DNA of 64,000 nt, taken from NCBI GenBank assembly GCA_963805915.1, contig CAWDWD010000009.1, positions 48,398 to 112,397 of the forward strand. Direction: 5' to 3'. Within the stretch, counting starts at the first letter, position 1; the number at the start of each line of letters is the position of its first letter. Under the pieces are notes generated by a model. The model saw only the letters and a program-made list of their open reading frames with translations. It was not told where the DNA came from and did not search any database. Position numbers and translations under genes: made by a program. Origin of the DNA: JAEULH01 sp963805915 (GTDB taxonomy: Bacteria; Pseudomonadota; Alphaproteobacteria; Rhodospirillales; Defluviicoccaceae). Positions 36,983-46,781 of this stretch are shown piece by piece.

Positions 36983-37197
36983 TGCAACATCAGGGTTTAC
37001 AGCGCATGACGCAGACAGAATAGCTAGCCTAAAATTAATAATATTTTAATTTTTTTCACTCTCTTTACTCGTTCGAAGAGACGCAACCCGCAACCATCTT
37101 ATTTGTTGTGAGGTGCCTACAGAATTCCTACATTGGGTAAAGAAAGTATTCCAATGCTAGAAAATTATTGCCTACATAGTGCCTGCGCGGCTAAGTG

Positions 37198-37365
37198 ATG
37201 ATTGAAGAAAAAGACGATAAATGGCAATTCTGGATCGATCAGGGCGGGACGTTCACCGATGTCGTCGCCCAGCGGCCGGACGGCGATATCGTCACCGTCA
37301 AGCTGCTGTTGGGGAACCCGGAACGCTATTCCGACGCGGCCATCGGGGGCATCCGCGATCAATAG
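37198..37365 (+). pseudogene. N-terminal remnant of a second HyuA/5-oxoprolinase gene
   Basis: A 55-codon ORF from the ATG at 37198 reads KWQFWIDQGGTFTDVVAQRP ... TVKLLLGNPERYSDAAIGGI then stops. It matches the first ~55 residues of the HyuA part of the broken 5-oxoprolinase at 3341-6996 (FWIDRGGTFTDVVARGPDG, NPERYADAAIQGI) but differs at many positions, so it is a separate paralogue rather than a fresh copy. Everything after residue 55 is gone. Confidence 0.75.
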
Positions 37366-37443
37366 CTTTTCCGCATTGGCAGCGGCCGCCCGGTCGGCTC
37401 GGCTACGGCTCGCCCCATGCGCACGGTGGTGAAGGAGCGCCGA

Positions 37444-37707
37444 ATGCCGTTCGTGTTCGAGGATTGCATGCTCAAGCCTGACCGGCGGGAGCTCACCCGC
37501 GGGTCCAAGGTCATTGCAATTGAGCCGCAAGTCTTCGACCTACTGCTCTACCTTGTGGAGAACCACGAGCGCGTCGTCAGCAGGGACCTGTTCGACCCGG
37601 TGTGGGGCGGGCGGATCGTCTCAGAATCAACCTTGGCCAGCCACATCAACGCGGTGCGCAAGGCGATCGGCGACAGCGGCGGGGAACAGCGGTTAATCCG
37701 ACATTAG
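37444..37707 (+). pseudogene. Truncated OmpR/CadC-type winged-helix regulator
   Basis: Residues PFVFEDCMLKPDRRELTRG, then IAIEPQVFDLLLYLVENHER, VVSRDLFDPVWGGRIVSEST and LASHINAVRKAIGDSGGEQR make an almost complete Trans_reg_C winged helix. It stops at LIRH where family members go on with 'LIRTv.grGyRFvg' and a long C-terminal signalling part (often TPR or cyclase). It is therefore a fragment. It abuts the HyuA remnant, so this 0.5 kb is a junction of decayed genes. Confidence 0.65.
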
Positions 37708-37902
37708 ATCACGGTCAATCCCGGCTCGGCTGCGGCTGGACGCAGCGGATCGGCGGTCAGCAAAAATTCCTTTGAGCCTTCCTCCGGCGACCGCTCACGA
37801 GCCTACGCCGCTGGCGCGCGGCACGCATCAGCGTTACATTAATTCTTCCATGGCGGCCAAGGCCCCGCGCGCAACGATGGGGCGGTTGCGAGGGAGGAGA
37901 TC

Positions 37903-39699
37903 ATGGCGGACCATACGGTTGATACGACCGATCCGGTAGACGCGGCCGACCCGACGGTCAGGGAATGGCAGGCGCTGATGGAGCGCAGCCGGACGGTCAC
38001 CGAGGCGTACCAGCAGCGGCTCAAGCAGGAAGAAGTCTTCAGCGTTATCAACCCGACACTGATCGGCAATCTCTTCGTACAGGTCGCCGAACAGGTCCTG
38101 GCCAAGCCGGAGACGCTGAAACAGGCGCAGGAGAGCCTGGCCGCGGACTACGCCAAGCTGTGGCAGGCGACTGCGGCGTCGCTGCGGGGCGAGAGCGCCC
38201 CCGCGGTCATAGCGCCGCAACCGGGCGACCGCCGGTTCAAGGACGAGGATTGGTCCGCCAATCCGACCTTCAGCGCCATCAAGCAGTTCTATCTGCTGGC
38301 GGCGCGTTGGCTGGAGGCGATGGTCGACGGTGCCGAGGGCATCGAGCCTAGGACCCGCCAGAAGGCCCTGTTCTATCTCCGCCAGTTCCTCAGCGCCGCG
38401 GCGCCGACCAACTTCATCGCCACCAACCCCAAGGTCATCCGGGCAACGACGGAGACGAACGCGGAGAACCTGCGCAAGGGCTTCGCCAACCTGCTCGACG
38501 ACATGGAGCGCAGCCGCGGGCCGCTGCAGATCGCGCTGACGGATACCAGCGCTTTCACGCTCGGTGAAAATCTCGCCTCGACCCCCGGCAAGGTCGTCTA
38601 CCAGAACGATCTGATGCAGCTCCTTCAGTATGCGCCCACGACCGAGACCGCCTATCGCCGGCCACTGCTGATCGTGCCGCCGTGGATCAACAAGTATTAC
38701 GTCCTCGACATGCAGCCGAAAAACTCGTTCATCCGCTGGGCCGTCGGCGAGGGTCACACGGTGTTCGTGATTTCGTGGGTCAATCCGTCCGGCCCGCTCG
38801 CGGCCAAGACCTTCGACGATTACCTGCTCGAAGGCCCAATGGCGGCGCTCGACGCCATCGGCGAGGCCACCGGCGCGGACAAAATCAACGCGCTCGGCTA
38901 TTGCATCGGCGGCACCTTGCTCGCCTGCGCGTTGGCGCGGATGGCGGCTCTGGGCGACGAGCGGGTCGCCTCGGCGACATTCTTCACAACCATGGTGGAC
39001 TTCAACGATCCGGGCGAGCTTGGCGTCTTCATCGACGAAGAGCAGATCGGCCGCATCGAGACCTACATGGAAAAGAAGGGCTTCCTCGACGGCTCGCAGA
39101 TGTCGCAGGTATTCTCGATGCTGCGCGAAAACGACCTGATCTGGTCCGCGTTCATCAGCAACTATCTTCTCGGCAAGGACCCGCCGCCGTTCGACCTGCT
39201 CTACTGGAATTCCGACTCGACGCGGATGCCGGCGAAGATGCACGGCTTCTACCTGCGCGAGATGTATTTGAACAACCGGCTGGTCGAGCCGGATGCGCTG
39301 ACCATCGCCGGCCAGCCCATCGATCTGCGCCGGATCAGGGTCCCGGCCTACATTCTCTCGGCGCGCGAGGACCACATCGCGCCGTGGATGTCGAGCTTCG
39401 CGGCAACAAGGCTTTACGCCGGGCCGGTCCGTTTCGTCCTTGCTGCGTCTGGCCATATCGCCGGGGTCATCAACCCGCCGGCCGCCGGCAAGTACAACTA
39501 CTGGACCAATAGGCGCAGGGTGAAGTCGCCGGATACTTGGCTGAAAGGCGCGGAGCGTCACGATGGGTCTTGGTGGCCGGACTGGAGCGCCTGGGTCAAA
39601 CGCAGGGCCGCCGGCATGGTCCGCGCCCGCGTGCCCGGCGCCGGCGCCCTGCCCGCTCTCGAGGAGGCGCCCGGTTCGTACGTCAAGATGCGACTGTAG
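37903..39699 (+). CDS. phaC: Class I polyhydroxyalkanoate synthase
   Basis: Polymerises (R)-3-hydroxyacyl-CoA into storage polyester on granules. 598 residues, the usual class I length. The lipase-like box GYCIGG carries the catalytic Cys (C334); Asp (SAREDHIAP, D490) and His (ASGHIAGVINPP, H518) complete the triad. The N-terminal PhaC_N domain (residues ~100-270, e.g. FSAIKQFYLLAARWLEAMV, NPKVIRATTETNAENL) is intact. GGGAGGAG lies just before the ATG. No phaA, phaB or phaR is adjacent. A palindromic hairpin right after the stop should end the transcript. Confidence 0.96.
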   Translation: MADHTVDTTDPVDAADPTVREWQALMERSRTVTEAYQQRLKQEEVFSVINPTLIGNLFVQVAEQVLAKPETLKQAQESLAADYAKLWQATAASLRGESAPAVIAPQPGDRRFKDEDWSANPTFSAIKQFYLLAARWLEAMVDGAEGIEPRTRQKALFYLRQFLSAAAPTNFIATNPKVIRATTETNAENLRKGFANLLDDMERSRGPLQIALTDTSAFTLGENLASTPGKVVYQNDLMQLLQYAPTTETAYRRPLLIVPPWINKYYVLDMQPKNSFIRWAVGEGHTVFVISWVNPSGPLAAKTFDDYLLEGPMAALDAIGEATGADKINALGYCIGGTLLACALARMAALGDERVASATFFTTMVDFNDPGELGVFIDEEQIGRIETYMEKKGFLDGSQMSQVFSMLRENDLIWSAFISNYLLGKDPPPFDLLYWNSDSTRMPAKMHGFYLREMYLNNRLVEPDALTIAGQPIDLRRIRVPAYILSAREDHIAPWMSSFAATRLYAGPVRFVLAASGHIAGVINPPAAGKYNYWTNRRRVKSPDTWLKGAERHDGSWWPDWSAWVKRRAAGMVRARVPGAGALPALEEAPGSYVKMRL

Positions 39700-39701
39700 C
39701 C

Positions 39702-39723
39702 GCTTCGGTTCTAGAACCGAAGC
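39702..39723 (+). terminator. Perfect 22-base palindrome after phaC, probable terminator
   Basis: The arms GCTTCGGTTCT and AGAACCGAAGC form a perfect hairpin starting three bases after the phaC stop. There is no T-run after it, so it may act mainly as an mRNA 3'-end stabiliser or a weak terminator. Confidence 0.5.
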
Positions 39724-39811
39724 CGTGACGGCGCGTCAATTACCGTGCCGGTGGCCGCGATGGTTCGCCTGAGGTTCGCCTGACTTTGCCAGACGCCGGC
39801 GTCCATCACGT

Positions 39812-40396
39812 CTACTCGTAGATCATGGCGTCTCGTTCGGGGTGCATGCCGGCAAGCTGACCACAGGTGCGGACATAGTCGATCGCGCGCGCCGATCCCT
39901 TCAGGTTGAACCGGCCCATGGCGCGGCCGCCGGCGCCGATGACGTCAACCACATCGGCGTGGCGAAAGGCGTCCTCGACGTCGGCGTCGAGTTGCATGGC
40001 GATCGCCGAGGGATCCGTGGCGGTGAAGCGGACGTCGAGCGGCTGGCCGCCGTCGAAGCGCAGCGTGACCTTGTAGTCCTGCCACTCGCCCAGCCGCCAG
40101 GCGTCGTTGACCATGCCGATGCCAAGCTGGACGCCGTCGGAAACGAAACCCATGACCACGCCCGAGCGAGGGAAGAAAGCATGCGCGAGGCAGAAGCGCT
40201 CTCCGGTCTCGTAGGTCAGTGCCCAGGTCGTTGTTCCCGGCACCAGCGCCTCGCCCGCGCGCGCGCCCGAGCCAAGGCTCAGCAGCACCAACGCGGCCGC
40301 GGCAATGGTTCCGCCTCGTGGCGCCGAGCGACGCCCCCACCGGCCAAGCCTGCTGATCGCGTTTGGCCCGCTGATCGCGTATGGAAAGAATGTCAT
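39812..40396 (-). CDS. Secreted protein of unknown function
   Basis: A 194-residue protein with an N-terminal Arg-rich stretch and a hydrophobic segment (GGTIAAAALVLLSLGSGARA) that looks like a signal peptide cut after ARA. The mature part has two widely spaced Cys (ERFCLAHAFF; YVRTCGQLAG) and ends ERDAMIYE; it may form one disulfide. GGAG lies 8 bases before the ATG at 40396, which rules out the longer frame from 40705. No family recognised. It ends ~110 bases from phaC in convergent orientation. Confidence 0.6.
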   Translation of the reverse strand: MTFFPYAISGPNAISRLGRWGRRSAPRGGTIAAAALVLLSLGSGARAGEALVPGTTTWALTYETGERFCLAHAFFPRSGVVMGFVSDGVQLGIGMVNDAWRLGEWQDYKVTLRFDGGQPLDVRFTATDPSAIAMQLDADVEDAFRHADVVDVIGAGGRAMGRFNLKGSARAIDYVRTCGQLAGMHPERDAMIYE

Positions 40397-40650
40397 CACA
40401 AATCTCCGCGAGATCCAGTAGAAACTCTTTCTACTTTCGATACACTTTTGTACTGCTCGGGCGGGGCCGCGGGATGTGACGGCTGTCACCGGGTGGCGGT
40501 GCGATCGGTTACGGAGCAGCGAAGGCCACGATGCGGCGAATCGCCGGCTTGATCGCGCACCGCCTTTCGGCCGGCGTCGACGCGGCGTAAACTCTGCACG
40601 CAACCGAAACGCGCCCGCCGGGGAGCGGGCGAAGCAAAAAGGATCGGACG

Positions 40651-42738
40651 ATGGAAAGCCGGTGGTCCGACGCCGACGCCGAGGCCGCGATCGAGCACTA
40701 CACAAAGCGCGGCGTCGGCCTTGATGTTGCCTTGCGGACGTACACGACGCGCCTACTCGGCGGCGAGCCCAAGCTCGTTATCCACGGCGGCGGCAATACC
40801 TCGGTCAAGACCAGGATGCGGACCGTGACCGGCGCCGAGGTCGATGTGCTCTGCGTCAAGGGCTCCGGCTGGGACATGGCCAGCATCGAGCCCGCGGGCC
40901 TGCCGGCGGTTCGCCTCGATGCGCTGCGTCCGCTCGCCGCGTTGGATGCACTCGGCGATGAGGACATGGTCAACGTCCAGCGCGGCGCCCTGCTCGACGC
41001 GAACGCGCCCAATCCGTCGGTGGAAACGCTCCTCCACGCCTTCCTGCCGCATAAGTATATCGACCACACTCACGCCAATGCCGTTCTCGCGCTCACCGAC
41101 CAGCCGGATTGCGAAGCGCTATGCCGCGAGGTGTTCGGCGAGACGATGGCGCTCGTGCCCTACGTGATGCCGGGCTTCGCGCTCGCGCGCCGGGCGATGG
41201 CGGTGTATGACGAACAGCCTGGCGTCGACGGCCTGATCTTGCTTCGTCACGGCATCTTCACGTTCGGCGAGAGTGCGCGCGAGGCCTACGAGCGGATGAT
41301 CGAGAAGGTCACCCTCGCCGAGCAACGGCTTGCACGCGCCGGCGTCACCAGGGTGGCCGGCGTCGCGGTCCACAAGCGCAAGGCAAGAGCCTTCACGCCG
41401 ATCCGCTTGCCGCAGCACATCGCCACGGCGGCGAGCATAGCGCCGATCCTTCGCGGTTTGGCCGCGCTGTCCGAGGGCGACGGGCGGTATCGCCGCTGGA
41501 TCCTGGACTTCCGCGCCTCGCCGCAAATCCTCGATTTCGTCAACGGGAGCGAGCTGGGGCGCTATGGTCAGCAGGGCACGGCGACGCCGGACCACGTCAT
41601 CCGAACCAAGCGGCTGCCGCTGATCACGCCGCCGGCCGATGCCGACGAGCCGCGCGGTTTCGCCGCCGGCGCGCGAGCGGCGATGGAGGCCTATCAGACC
41701 GCCTACCGCGCCTATTTCGCGGCCAACAACGCCCGCGACACGACGCCACGAACCGAACTCGATCCGGTACCGAGAGTCATTCTGGTCCCCGGCCTCGGCC
41801 TGTTCGGCCTCGGCGCCTCGGCCAGGGTCGCGAAGATCGCCGCCGATCTCGCCGAAACCAACGTCGAGGTGATCAGCGCGGCCGAGGCCGTTGGCACCTT
41901 CACCGCGGTTTCCGAAGCCGAGGCTTTCGATATCGAGTACTGGTCGCTGGAACAAGCGAAGCTCGGCGCGGCCGCCGAAAAGCCGCTTGCGCGGCACGTC
42001 GTCGTGGTGACCGGCGGCGGCTCGGGGATCGGCGCGGCCTGCGCCGCCGCGTTCGACGCCGCCGGCGCCGAGGTCTGCGTCACCGATATCGACGGCGCCC
42101 GCGCCGAGGCCGTCGCCGGCGGGATCGGAGGCTTCGGTCTGGCTTGCGACGTCACCAGAGCGGACGCGATCGCGTCCGCCTTCGCGCGGATCGCCGAGCG
42201 TCATGGCGGCATCGATATCGTGGTCTCCAACGCGGGCCGCGCTTGGCAGGGCCGGATCGGCGAGGTCGAGGACCGGGTCCTGCGCGACAGCTTCGAGCTG
42301 AACTTCTTTGCTCACCAGTCCGTCGCCAAGGCGGCGGCCCGGATCATGACCACGCAGGGCACCGGCGGCTGCCTGCTCTTCAACGTCTCCAAGCAGGCGA
42401 TCAACCCCGGCCCCGACTTTGGACCCTACGGCCTGCCCAAGGCCGCGACCCTGGCGCTGATGCGGCAGTACGCCATCGATTACGGCCGCGAAGGCATCCG
42501 CGCGTGCGCCGTCAATGCCGATCGTGTCCGCACCGGACTGCTCGGCGAGGACATGATCGCGGCGCGGGCGAAAGCGCGCGGCGTCAGCCGCGAGGCATAC
42601 ATGGCGGGCAATCTGCTCGGGCTCGAGGTCCGCGCCGAGGACGTCGCCGCCGCGTTCGTCCAACTCGCCCTTCAGCGCAAGACCACCGCGGCGGTCCTCC
42701 CGGTCGACGGCGGCAACATCGCCGCCGGCCCGCGCTAA
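40651..42738 (+). CDS. Bifunctional class II aldolase / short-chain dehydrogenase
   Basis: A 695-residue fusion. Residues ~15-220 are a class II aldolase domain with zinc His residues in KYIDHTHANAVLALTD and a further one in LLRHGIFTFGESA. Residues ~445-690 are a classical SDR with VVTGGGSGIGAACAAAF, SNAGRAWQGRIGEVE, and the YGLPKAATLALM active site. A linker with VPRVILVPGLGLFGLG joins them. The layout is that of the RhaD-type rhamnulose-1-phosphate aldolase/lactaldehyde dehydrogenase family, which splits a sugar-phosphate-like ketose and oxidises the product. The true substrate is not clear because no sugar operon surrounds it. A strong hairpin follows at 42749-42774. Confidence 0.9.
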   Translation: MESRWSDADAEAAIEHYTKRGVGLDVALRTYTTRLLGGEPKLVIHGGGNTSVKTRMRTVTGAEVDVLCVKGSGWDMASIEPAGLPAVRLDALRPLAALDALGDEDMVNVQRGALLDANAPNPSVETLLHAFLPHKYIDHTHANAVLALTDQPDCEALCREVFGETMALVPYVMPGFALARRAMAVYDEQPGVDGLILLRHGIFTFGESAREAYERMIEKVTLAEQRLARAGVTRVAGVAVHKRKARAFTPIRLPQHIATAASIAPILRGLAALSEGDGRYRRWILDFRASPQILDFVNGSELGRYGQQGTATPDHVIRTKRLPLITPPADADEPRGFAAGARAAMEAYQTAYRAYFAANNARDTTPRTELDPVPRVILVPGLGLFGLGASARVAKIAADLAETNVEVISAAEAVGTFTAVSEAEAFDIEYWSLEQAKLGAAAEKPLARHVVVVTGGGSGIGAACAAAFDAAGAEVCVTDIDGARAEAVAGGIGGFGLACDVTRADAIASAFARIAERHGGIDIVVSNAGRAWQGRIGEVEDRVLRDSFELNFFAHQSVAKAAARIMTTQGTGGCLLFNVSKQAINPGPDFGPYGLPKAATLALMRQYAIDYGREGIRACAVNADRVRTGLLGEDMIAARAKARGVSREAYMAGNLLGLEVRAEDVAAAFVQLALQRKTTAAVLPVDGGNIAAGPR

Positions 42739-42748
42739 GCTTTCATAA

Positions 42749-42774
42749 GCCGCGGCGGCGGGTCTCGCCGCGGC
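42749..42774. terminator. GC-rich stem-loop between convergent genes
   Basis: Perfect 9-bp arms GCCGCGGCG and CGCCGCGGC around an 8-base loop, ten bases after the aldolase/SDR stop. Placed to end that transcript and perhaps the convergent one. Confidence 0.55.
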
Positions 42775-42844
42775 CTGTAAGGGTCCGCCGCGGACGCGAG
42801 ATCAACCTGCTTTTGGTTGAAACCATCCGTAGGCGCGGGATGTT

Positions 42845-43180
42845 CTAGTCGCGGCGGTCCGTGGACACGCCTTCGCTATGGGTCCGCCGCTCGGCGTCGA
42901 GCGCGGCGAGGAGGTGATTGATCGCGTCCTTGGTGCGTTGTTCCCTGGATCCGTCGTGGCGATCTCGTTCGTGCATGATCCAGCTCGCCAGCATGGAGCG
43001 GAGCTTCGCTTTGCCTTCCGCGGTCTGCGCGAGCGTGTTCAGCTCGCCGAGAGCGGGCGTCGCGGTGACATGATCTTTGTTGACGAGCGCATCGACGGCG
43101 GCGTCGACATCCTCGGCGGTCACATCGCCGCCCAGGATTTCACAAAGCTCGTCTTGCAGGTCCTTGTAGCCCTCGATCAT
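42845..43180 (-). CDS. Small hydrophilic protein of unknown function
   Basis: A 111-residue acidic, probably all-helical protein (EGYKDLQDELCEILGGDVT ... SMLASWIMHERDRHDG). No signal peptide or membrane segment. A textbook ribosome site (GGAGG, 7 bases from the ATG at 43180) supports it being real. No family recognised. Convergent with the aldolase/SDR gene and divergent from mtnA. Confidence 0.65.
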   Translation of the reverse strand: MIEGYKDLQDELCEILGGDVTAEDVDAAVDALVNKDHVTATPALGELNTLAQTAEGKAKLRSMLASWIMHERDRHDGSREQRTKDAINHLLAALDAERRTHSEGVSTDRRD

Positions 43181-43406
43181 TTTTTTCCTCCGGATCCGAA
43201 GTTAAGCGCTGACGCGAGCAATCCCCTCGCCCCAAGACAACCACTCAAAATAACCCCCGAAACAACCCTAGCGGATGCGCCGGCCGTGGCGCAAATCAAT
43301 CCGAGCGGGGGGGGGCATATTCGCCGGCGACCGCCGAACGAAGCGACACGTTTCGCCAAAGCGGGCCTATATTGAGAGTTCAAATCTTCGAAGGGGTTGA
43401 AGGACC

Positions 43407-44510
43407 ATGAGGGTGGGGCAGCGGCATTACCGCACGATCTGGCTTGCGGACGACGGCTGGTCGGTTGAGGTCATCGATCAGAGGCGACTGCCGCATGCGT
43501 TCTCGACGATGCGGCTGACCACGCTGGAGGACGCCGCCCGGGCCATTCGGACAATGGCCGTGCGCGGCGCGCCCCTGATCGGGGCCGCCGCGGCCTATGG
43601 AATCTCACTGGGCATGCGCCGCGACCCCTCCGACGAAGGCGTCTCCGCCGCCCGCGCCGCGTTGATCGCGACCCGGCCGACCGCGGTCAACCTGCGCTGG
43701 GCGCTCGATGAGGTGACGTCGCTGATATGCCGGCTGCCGCCCGAGCGCCGCGCCGAAGCGGCCTACCGCCGCGCCGCCGCCCTTTGCGACGAGGATGTCG
43801 CCATGAACGCCGCCATCGGCGATCACGGGCTTGAGCTTATCGAGGCGAGGTGGGCCGCCAAGGACGGCCGCGGGCGGGTCAACGTTCTGACTCACTGCAA
43901 TGCCGGCTGGCTCGCCACCGTCGATTGGGGTACGGCATTGGCGCCGATCTACAAGGCGCACGACGCCGGGATCCCCGTTCATGTGTGGGTCGACGAGACG
44001 CGACCGCGCAATCAGGGCGCGAGCCTGACGGCGTGGGAACTGGGCCAGCACGGGGTGCCGCACACCGTCATCGTCGACAACGCGGGCGGGCACGTGATGC
44101 AACGCGGGCTGGTCGATCTTTGCCTCGTTGGTACCGATCGGACCAGCCGCGCCGGCGATGTCTGCAATAAGATCGGCACCTACCTCAAGGCACTTGCCGC
44201 AAGCGATACCGGCGTTCCCTTTTACGTTGCCTTGCCGGGTCCGACCATCGATTGGACGATCCGCGACGGCCTGCGCTCGATCCCGATCGAGGAGCGGGGC
44301 GCCGAGGAAGTCACGACGATCAGCGGGCTGGGCAGCGATGGCCGCATGGTTTCGGTTGCGTTGACGCCGGCCGCGAGCCTCGCCGCCAACTATGCCTTCG
44401 ACGTGACACCAGCGCGGCTCGTCACCGGGCTGGTCACCGAGCGCGGCGTCTGCCCGGCCTCCGAGCATGGGTTAAGCGCGCTTTATCCCGATCGCGCCGC
44501 CGCGGCGTAA
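43407..44510 (+). CDS. mtnA: Methylthioribose-1-phosphate isomerase
   Basis: Isomerises 5-methylthioribose-1-phosphate to the ribulose form in methionine salvage. 367 residues, normal length for the eIF2B-related family. The catalytic Cys is in THCNAGWLAT (C164) and the Asp in LVGTDRTSRAGDV (D244), with VRGAPLIGAAAAYG and VCNKIGTYLKALAA as further conserved blocks. AAGGGG precedes the ATG. No other mtn gene lies nearby, so the rest of the pathway, or a DHAP-shunt-like route, must be elsewhere. Confidence 0.95.
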   Translation: MRVGQRHYRTIWLADDGWSVEVIDQRRLPHAFSTMRLTTLEDAARAIRTMAVRGAPLIGAAAAYGISLGMRRDPSDEGVSAARAALIATRPTAVNLRWALDEVTSLICRLPPERRAEAAYRRAAALCDEDVAMNAAIGDHGLELIEARWAAKDGRGRVNVLTHCNAGWLATVDWGTALAPIYKAHDAGIPVHVWVDETRPRNQGASLTAWELGQHGVPHTVIVDNAGGHVMQRGLVDLCLVGTDRTSRAGDVCNKIGTYLKALAASDTGVPFYVALPGPTIDWTIRDGLRSIPIEERGAEEVTTISGLGSDGRMVSVALTPAASLAANYAFDVTPARLVTGLVTERGVCPASEHGLSALYPDRAAAA

Positions 44511-44523
44511 TCCGCGCGGGCCC

Positions 44524-46200
44524 TTAACGGGCGAGCACCCGCTCGGGCACAGAGGCCATGGCGGGCGCGGGACCGTCTTCGATCAAACACCAATTGGCGT
44601 CATCCGTCATCGTTGTCGCCTCGCCGCCCTTGTCGCCGGACTCCGGCGAGCATCCAGGCCAGTAGCCTTTCTGACAGCGGCTGTTGCGGTCTGTCCGCCA
44701 TTGCCGCGCCGCGGTGCACAGCTTCCAGTTGGCGGCGGAGGACAAAACGGTGTCGCGATAGATTTCGCCGAGCCACAGCCTGCCCACGACCTCCGCGGTC
44801 GGCAGCAGATCCAATACCCAAGGCCATTTCTCCGGCTCGGCCGGACGAGCGACAGCCAGCGCGCCGCGCTCGACCGCGCGGGCGTAGCCGTTAAGAAAGT
44901 GCAATTCCAGCGTTATTCCGAGATTGCCGGCGCGCGTTGCGAACATCAGCTCGGAGACGAGCGCCTCGCAGCCGTCCGGCATGACAAACAGCGTCGGAAA
45001 GACCAAGGAGGTGCCGAGAAAGGCGCCGGCGCGGGCGAACGGATCGATCGCAAAAAAGTAGCCGACGACGCGCATCTCCTTGGCGACGGTGCCGATGCGC
45101 GCGTCAACCGCCGCCGCGTCAAGCGCCCGCCAGCCAGCCGCGACGCGCTCCCACACCGCCATCGCGCCGGCATAATCAGGATCGGTGGATGCCATGTGAC
45201 GTTCAAAGGGCGCGGGGATGTCGCGCCCGTCGCCAGCTCTCGCTTTATGGATCATCGTGGCGATGGCCTGCTTGGCGCCGGCCGCGCCCCACGAGACGAC
45301 GTGAACAAGGTGATGCGGCGCTGGCGATGCATCGAGATAGTCCTGAAGGATGAAGCCCACGCCCTGGGCCGTCAGCGCGCCCTGGCTCTGCCCGGTGATC
45401 AGCACTTCGCCGCCGTTGCGGGTATCGCCGGCGTAGGCCGCCGCGTCGGCGATCATCTTCAGCGTTCCCGTCGCGACCATTTGCGCGCGCGCCATCGTCA
45501 GTCCGGCGGCCCAATCACGAAAATCGGTATCGGTAAAAACCTGCGTTCCGGCAATCGCATAGATCCGGTGTGCGTAGCCTGGAGACGGCTTCCGCCACTC
45601 GAAAACCGCCGCCTTGAAGCCGCTATATTCATCGAGATAAATGGCTACGACGTCGTAGCCGGGAAGCCTTTCGCGAACGAGTTTGGGATCGAGCCGGACC
45701 ACCAAGCCCACCTCGCCCAGGTCCGGCGCGCGGATCTCCTTGACTTCGTAGGCGAGGTCGGCGGCGGCGACGGTAGCTTCGTCAACCCGCCACAGCGCAC
45801 GCATGGCGGATCGCGGATCGGCGACGACCGCGGCCGCGCGGTTGTCGTCGTAGGTCACCGAATTGGACAGGGACTGGGGAATATTGAGCTCGCGGATGTC
45901 ATCGAGACGAATGTCGACTTCGGCGTGCCCCTCCCGGTCCGCTGGACTGACCGCAAACGCCAATCTCGTGCCTTCGCGCGCCCTCGCGGAGCGGAGAATA
46001 TCGCGTGCCGCCGCAACGCCGCTTTCGACCGCGATCCACACGCTCTCGATCGGCGCGGCGACGGCGGTCGCGGCGACGCCGGTACACGCCCCATCGCGAT
46101 CGCGATAGTCGCCCGCTCGGGCGTGCGCCGGCGCCATGATCGCGATTGCAATGCATAGGACCAATGCGCTCAAGAATGTTCGGGCAACGCGATCGAGCAT
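44524..46200 (-). CDS. Secreted alpha/beta-hydrolase-like protein with a GxSxG motif
   Basis: About 558 residues with a signal peptide (LSALVLCIAIAIMAPAHARA). The central part holds a lipase-type nucleophile elbow VLITGQSQGALTAQGVGFI preceded by the long helix region WAAGLTMARAQMVATGTLK, resembling secreted class 3 lipase-like or DUF2974-type hydrolases. The C-terminal ~120 residues contain several Cys (KLCTAARQWRTDRNSRCQKG ... GCSPE), likely disulfides. The start at 46200 (MLDRVARTF) gives a proper signal; the frame from 46311 adds an unlikely leader. Substrate unknown. Confidence 0.6.
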   Translation of the reverse strand: MLDRVARTFLSALVLCIAIAIMAPAHARAGDYRDRDGACTGVAATAVAAPIESVWIAVESGVAAARDILRSARAREGTRLAFAVSPADREGHAEVDIRLDDIRELNIPQSLSNSVTYDDNRAAAVVADPRSAMRALWRVDEATVAAADLAYEVKEIRAPDLGEVGLVVRLDPKLVRERLPGYDVVAIYLDEYSGFKAAVFEWRKPSPGYAHRIYAIAGTQVFTDTDFRDWAAGLTMARAQMVATGTLKMIADAAAYAGDTRNGGEVLITGQSQGALTAQGVGFILQDYLDASPAPHHLVHVVSWGAAGAKQAIATMIHKARAGDGRDIPAPFERHMASTDPDYAGAMAVWERVAAGWRALDAAAVDARIGTVAKEMRVVGYFFAIDPFARAGAFLGTSLVFPTLFVMPDGCEALVSELMFATRAGNLGITLELHFLNGYARAVERGALAVARPAEPEKWPWVLDLLPTAEVVGRLWLGEIYRDTVLSSAANWKLCTAARQWRTDRNSRCQKGYWPGCSPESGDKGGEATTMTDDANWCLIEDGPAPAMASVPERVLAR

Positions 46201-46406
46201 CAAACCGTTCCACGGGCGGAACCTTTCACCGCAAGGCTCGGCCCCCACCCGACCAGAGCATTCCTTTGCCCGGCCGGGCGCGTTGGAAATGCTTGATCGC
46301 GTCGTCTTCAATTGAGGGTACCGACGGACGGTCTCGCCCGCAGGTAGGCTGATCCCGGAAATTCACCAGGGTGTCGGCCGCCGTTCAGAAAACGAGCGGC
46401 GCGCCG

Positions 46407-46643
46407 TCAGCGGTCGCGGTGAACGTTCGGGTCAAATTCTTTCGCCCGGTCGCGACCCGCCTTTTCAGCGGCCTCGAGGTCCGCTTTTTCGGACCCTTCC
46501 ACGGCCTGCTTGGCGTCGGCCGCGCTCTCTTCGACCTTACCCGACTCTACGAACTTCTTGGTTTTCTCGTTGTAAGTCTCGGCCGCTTCGCGATTACCCT
46601 CGCCCTGGTTGCCGCCGAGCGGCTTTTCGTGCTCATTGCTCAT
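46407..46643 (-). CDS. Small, highly charged hydrophilic protein
   Basis: A 78-residue, Glu/Lys/Ala-rich protein without hydrophobic segments (MSNEHEKPLGGNQGEGN ... AAEKAGRDRAKEFDPNVHRD). It looks disordered or helical and resembles small stress-type (hydrophilin-like) proteins of alphaproteobacteria. GGAG lies ~10 bases before the ATG at 46643; the longer frame from 46724 is not supported. Confidence 0.6.
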   Translation of the reverse strand: MSNEHEKPLGGNQGEGNREAAETYNEKTKKFVESGKVEESAADAKQAVEGSEKADLEAAEKAGRDRAKEFDPNVHRDR

Positions 46644-46781
46644 CAGTGTGTCTCCGCGTCCATGGTGTTTTGAGCAGACACGGTGAAGGCTTTGCGGCTC
46701 GGTCGCATTAACGTAAGAGACCAAGGGATGTGTTCGCCGCGTGATGGACGGTGCATGCCGGTATTTGCCGCCGCGATATGA

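Noticed and set aside
43177..43383. A 68-codon leftward ORF upstream of the small hydrophilic protein
   Set aside because: Overlaps the ribosome site of the better-supported ORF and has no coding-like composition.
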